Below are positions 62,750 to 64,000 of a stretch of DNA of 64,000 nt, one piece after another; the first letter of the stretch is position 1, and each line of letters opens with the position of its first letter. The stretch lies in NCBI GenBank assembly GCA_038230275.1, contig JBBRNO010000017.1:12099-76098 (forward strand). Direction: 5' to 3'. Below the pieces are notes generated by a model. The model saw only the letters and a program-made list of their open reading frames with translations. It did not search any database and was not told the DNA's origin. This DNA is from JANXXV01 sp038230275. GTDB taxonomy: Bacteria; Acidobacteriota; Terriglobia; Bryobacterales; Bryobacteraceae. The position numbers and the translations under genes were made by a program.

Positions 62750-63409
62750 CTACTTGGGGCCGGCGGGCTTCGGTGCTGCCGGTCTGGGAGCAGCGGCGCC
62801 AGCGGGCGCGGTGGGCCTGGGGGTAGCGGCGCCCGTAGCACCAGCCGGTCTTGCCTGCGGCACCCCGGTCATGCCGGGAGAATTCTTGTCATAGAGCGCG
62901 ATGATATCCCGCGTGACATCGATGCCGTTCGCCGCGAAAAGCACGGGCGAAGTCTGCTGGTTGCTGACGTCCAGAATCAACGCATAACCGTTGTCATTGG
63001 AATATTTGTCGAGGACGGCCATGATTCTGCCGCCGAGCTCATTCAACACTTTCTGATTTTCCTGATCGAGATCCGCCTGCGCATCGTCTACATCGCGGCT
63101 GAAGGCCTTCTTCTTCTGATCGATGTCGCGCATCAATTTCTGCTTGGCTTCTTCGCCGCCCACATTGCTGCTCTTGTTGAGCTGCTCCTGCAGCGCGAGA
63201 ATATCGCCTTGCCGTTTTTCGAGTTCCTTTTTCTTCGGAGCCGAACGGGCTTCCAGTTCCTGAAGGGCCTTTTGACCGTCCTTGGTGCCAAGAATGGCGT
63301 TCTGGATGTGGATGATGCCGACTTTGGTCGGGGGCTGGGCCGTCTGCGCACTCGAAATCATGGCTAGGCCGAGGGCCAGCGAGGGCAGACATAGGGTACT
63401 AAGTTTCAC
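62750..63409 (-). CDS. OmpH/Skp family periplasmic chaperone
   Basis: A 219-residue protein from the GTG at 63409, supported by GGAG 8 bases upstream; the in-frame start at 63478 is rejected because it precedes the signal peptide with unrelated residues. The signal peptide (KLSTLCLPSLALGLAMISSAQ) is followed by the KVGIIHIQNAIL strand and a long charged coiled coil (about 55-130) that forms Skp's tentacles. The last 35 residues are Ala/Pro-rich, beyond the usual length. It holds unfolded outer-membrane proteins for the BAM complex; the bamA gene lies directly upstream. Confidence 0.92.
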   Translation of the reverse strand: MKLSTLCLPSLALGLAMISSAQTAQPPTKVGIIHIQNAILGTKDGQKALQELEARSAPKKKELEKRQGDILALQEQLNKSSNVGGEEAKQKLMRDIDQKKKAFSRDVDDAQADLDQENQKVLNELGGRIMAVLDKYSNDNGYALILDVSNQQTSPVLFAANGIDVTRDIIALYDKNSPGMTGVPQARPAGATGAATPRPTAPAGAAAPRPAAPKPAGPK

Positions 63410-63481
63410 GTGTAAGACTCCTGAATTGATCATACTAGCATATCTATGCGGCTGGCCCCACCCTGAGCCAGCCACCAAAAT

Positions 63482-64000
63482 CTAGAACGTTCTCCCGATG
63501 GAGAACTTGAAGGTGCTCCGTTTCTCGAAGAACGGCGAGGGCGTTCCATAGCTTGCTACTGCATTCTGGAAAGTGGCCGCGTTGGGGAAGATGGATCTGT
63601 CGGCAACGATGGGCGCCTGCAGGAACTCTTCCACGCGCGAAGGGTTGTAGGCCCAATACAAGCGGAAAGGCGCATTCACCACTGGCATCATCACCTGCAA
63701 CTCAAGCCCGGTGGAGGCACGAACTTTAGCTGTGCCGGGGGAAACATAGGCTTGACCGCTAAAGTTAGCCTGCGGAAACTCCCCATTCAACTCAGACACC
63801 CGCCCAGGGTTGAGCGCAAGCTGCGCCGGCCTGGAAATCTTGTTCACGCCAACGTCGAAGAACGCAGCCAGAATCACCGGTCCAAAAATAGGAATCCGGT
63901 ACTCCAAGTTGCCTACGCCCTGCGTATCGCCGCCGGGAAACGTCAATTGATAGATCGGAATCTTCTGCGTGACCGCGGTCGTAGTCACCGCACCATCCAC
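63482..64000 (-). CDS. bamA: Outer membrane assembly factor BamA, C-terminal part (cut by window end)
   Basis: Only the last 172 codons are inside the window; the gene continues beyond base 64000. GVGNLEYRIPIFGPVILAAFFDVG and the later VRASTGLELQVMMPVVNAPFRLYWAYNP are barrel strands of the Omp85 surface-antigen domain, and the protein ends in FKFSIGRTF, an aromatic C-terminal beta signal. BamA inserts barrel proteins into the outer membrane. The skp-type gene follows 72 bases downstream, the conserved bamA-skp order. A TamA-like Omp85 member is a less likely alternative. Confidence 0.88.
   Translation of the reverse strand: MDGAVTTTAVTQKIPIYQLTFPGGDTQGVGNLEYRIPIFGPVILAAFFDVGVNKISRPAQLALNPGRVSELNGEFPQANFSGQAYVSPGTAKVRASTGLELQVMMPVVNAPFRLYWAYNPSRVEEFLQAPIVADRSIFPNAATFQNAVASYGTPSPFFEKRSTFKFSIGRTF

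Overview
The window reads as a piece of a chromosome from a member of the Acidobacteriota, probably a Solibacter/Bryobacter-like soil organism. This is inferred from overall gene style: a high-GC genome, an Oar-like TonB-dependent receptor with an N-terminal carboxypeptidase-regulatory domain, a heptaheme cytochrome/TPR fusion, Tat-exported oxidoreductases, a large DUF2339 membrane protein and a PQQ dehydrogenase with N-terminal c-type haems. No 16S rRNA gene is present, so the placement is not proven. There is no prophage, CRISPR array, integrase or intact insertion sequence.

Layout. 0-4.6 kb: a tightly coupled + strand operon with a split AtuA protein (two genes), an enoyl-CoA hydratase and a secreted penicillin-acylase-type amidase. 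4.6-6.7 kb: an A/T-richer insert with a DUF4143-type ATPase flanked by non-coding or decayed DNA. 6.7-13.6 kb: an MsbA-like ABC exporter, a Tat-type aldo/keto reductase, a zinc-ribbon membrane protein and a hybrid histidine kinase with a solute-binding-protein sensor. 13.8-24.4 kb: the Oar-like receptor, the heptaheme TPR cytochrome with a sigma-54-type AAA regulator encoded just upstream, and the divergent DUF2339 gene. 24.5-27.7 kb: an OmpA-like polyproline protein, an S1/P1 nuclease and an acyltransferase-3 protein.

28.3-34.6 kb is the translation core: a consensus promoter, a leader of about 330 nt, then rpsL, rpsG, fusA, tuf, rpmG (50 codons), tRNA-Trp(CCA), secE, nusG and rplK, closed by a strong terminator. 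The usual continuation rplA-rplJ-rplL-rpoBC is absent at this point. 34.7-39.3 kb holds a complete molybdenum hydroxylase unit: a 2Fe-2S subunit, a Tat-exported molybdopterin subunit, an XdhC-type maturation factor and a MocA-like nucleotidyltransferase.

39.3-50.8 kb: a degenerate receiver protein, a type II (Ca2+-like) P-type ATPase, a tandem UspA protein, a PHA-granule-region protein, an HDOD protein, a histidine kinase/response regulator pair, and an Aas-like acyltransferase/acyl-ACP ligase directly abutting a UMF1/Atg22-type MFS transporter. 50.8-56.5 kb: a hypothetical protein and, on the - strand, a DUF4197 protein, an AsmA-like protein, a monohaem c-type protein and a YVTN beta-propeller protein. 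56.5-64 kb: decayed gene pieces (a TonB receptor tail fused against a WG-repeat fragment; a histidine-kinase tail), a secreted alkaline-phosphatase-family phosphodiesterase, the PQQ dehydrogenase, and the outer-membrane biogenesis pair Skp/OmpH and BamA, the latter cut by the window end.

No clearly new multi-gene system is evident. The best leads are the Aas/UMF1 gene pair, the sigma-54-type regulator with a repeated TGTACATTG element and a -24/-12-like box facing the DUF2339 gene, the rearranged ribosomal/secE operon, and several degenerate or fragmentary genes.
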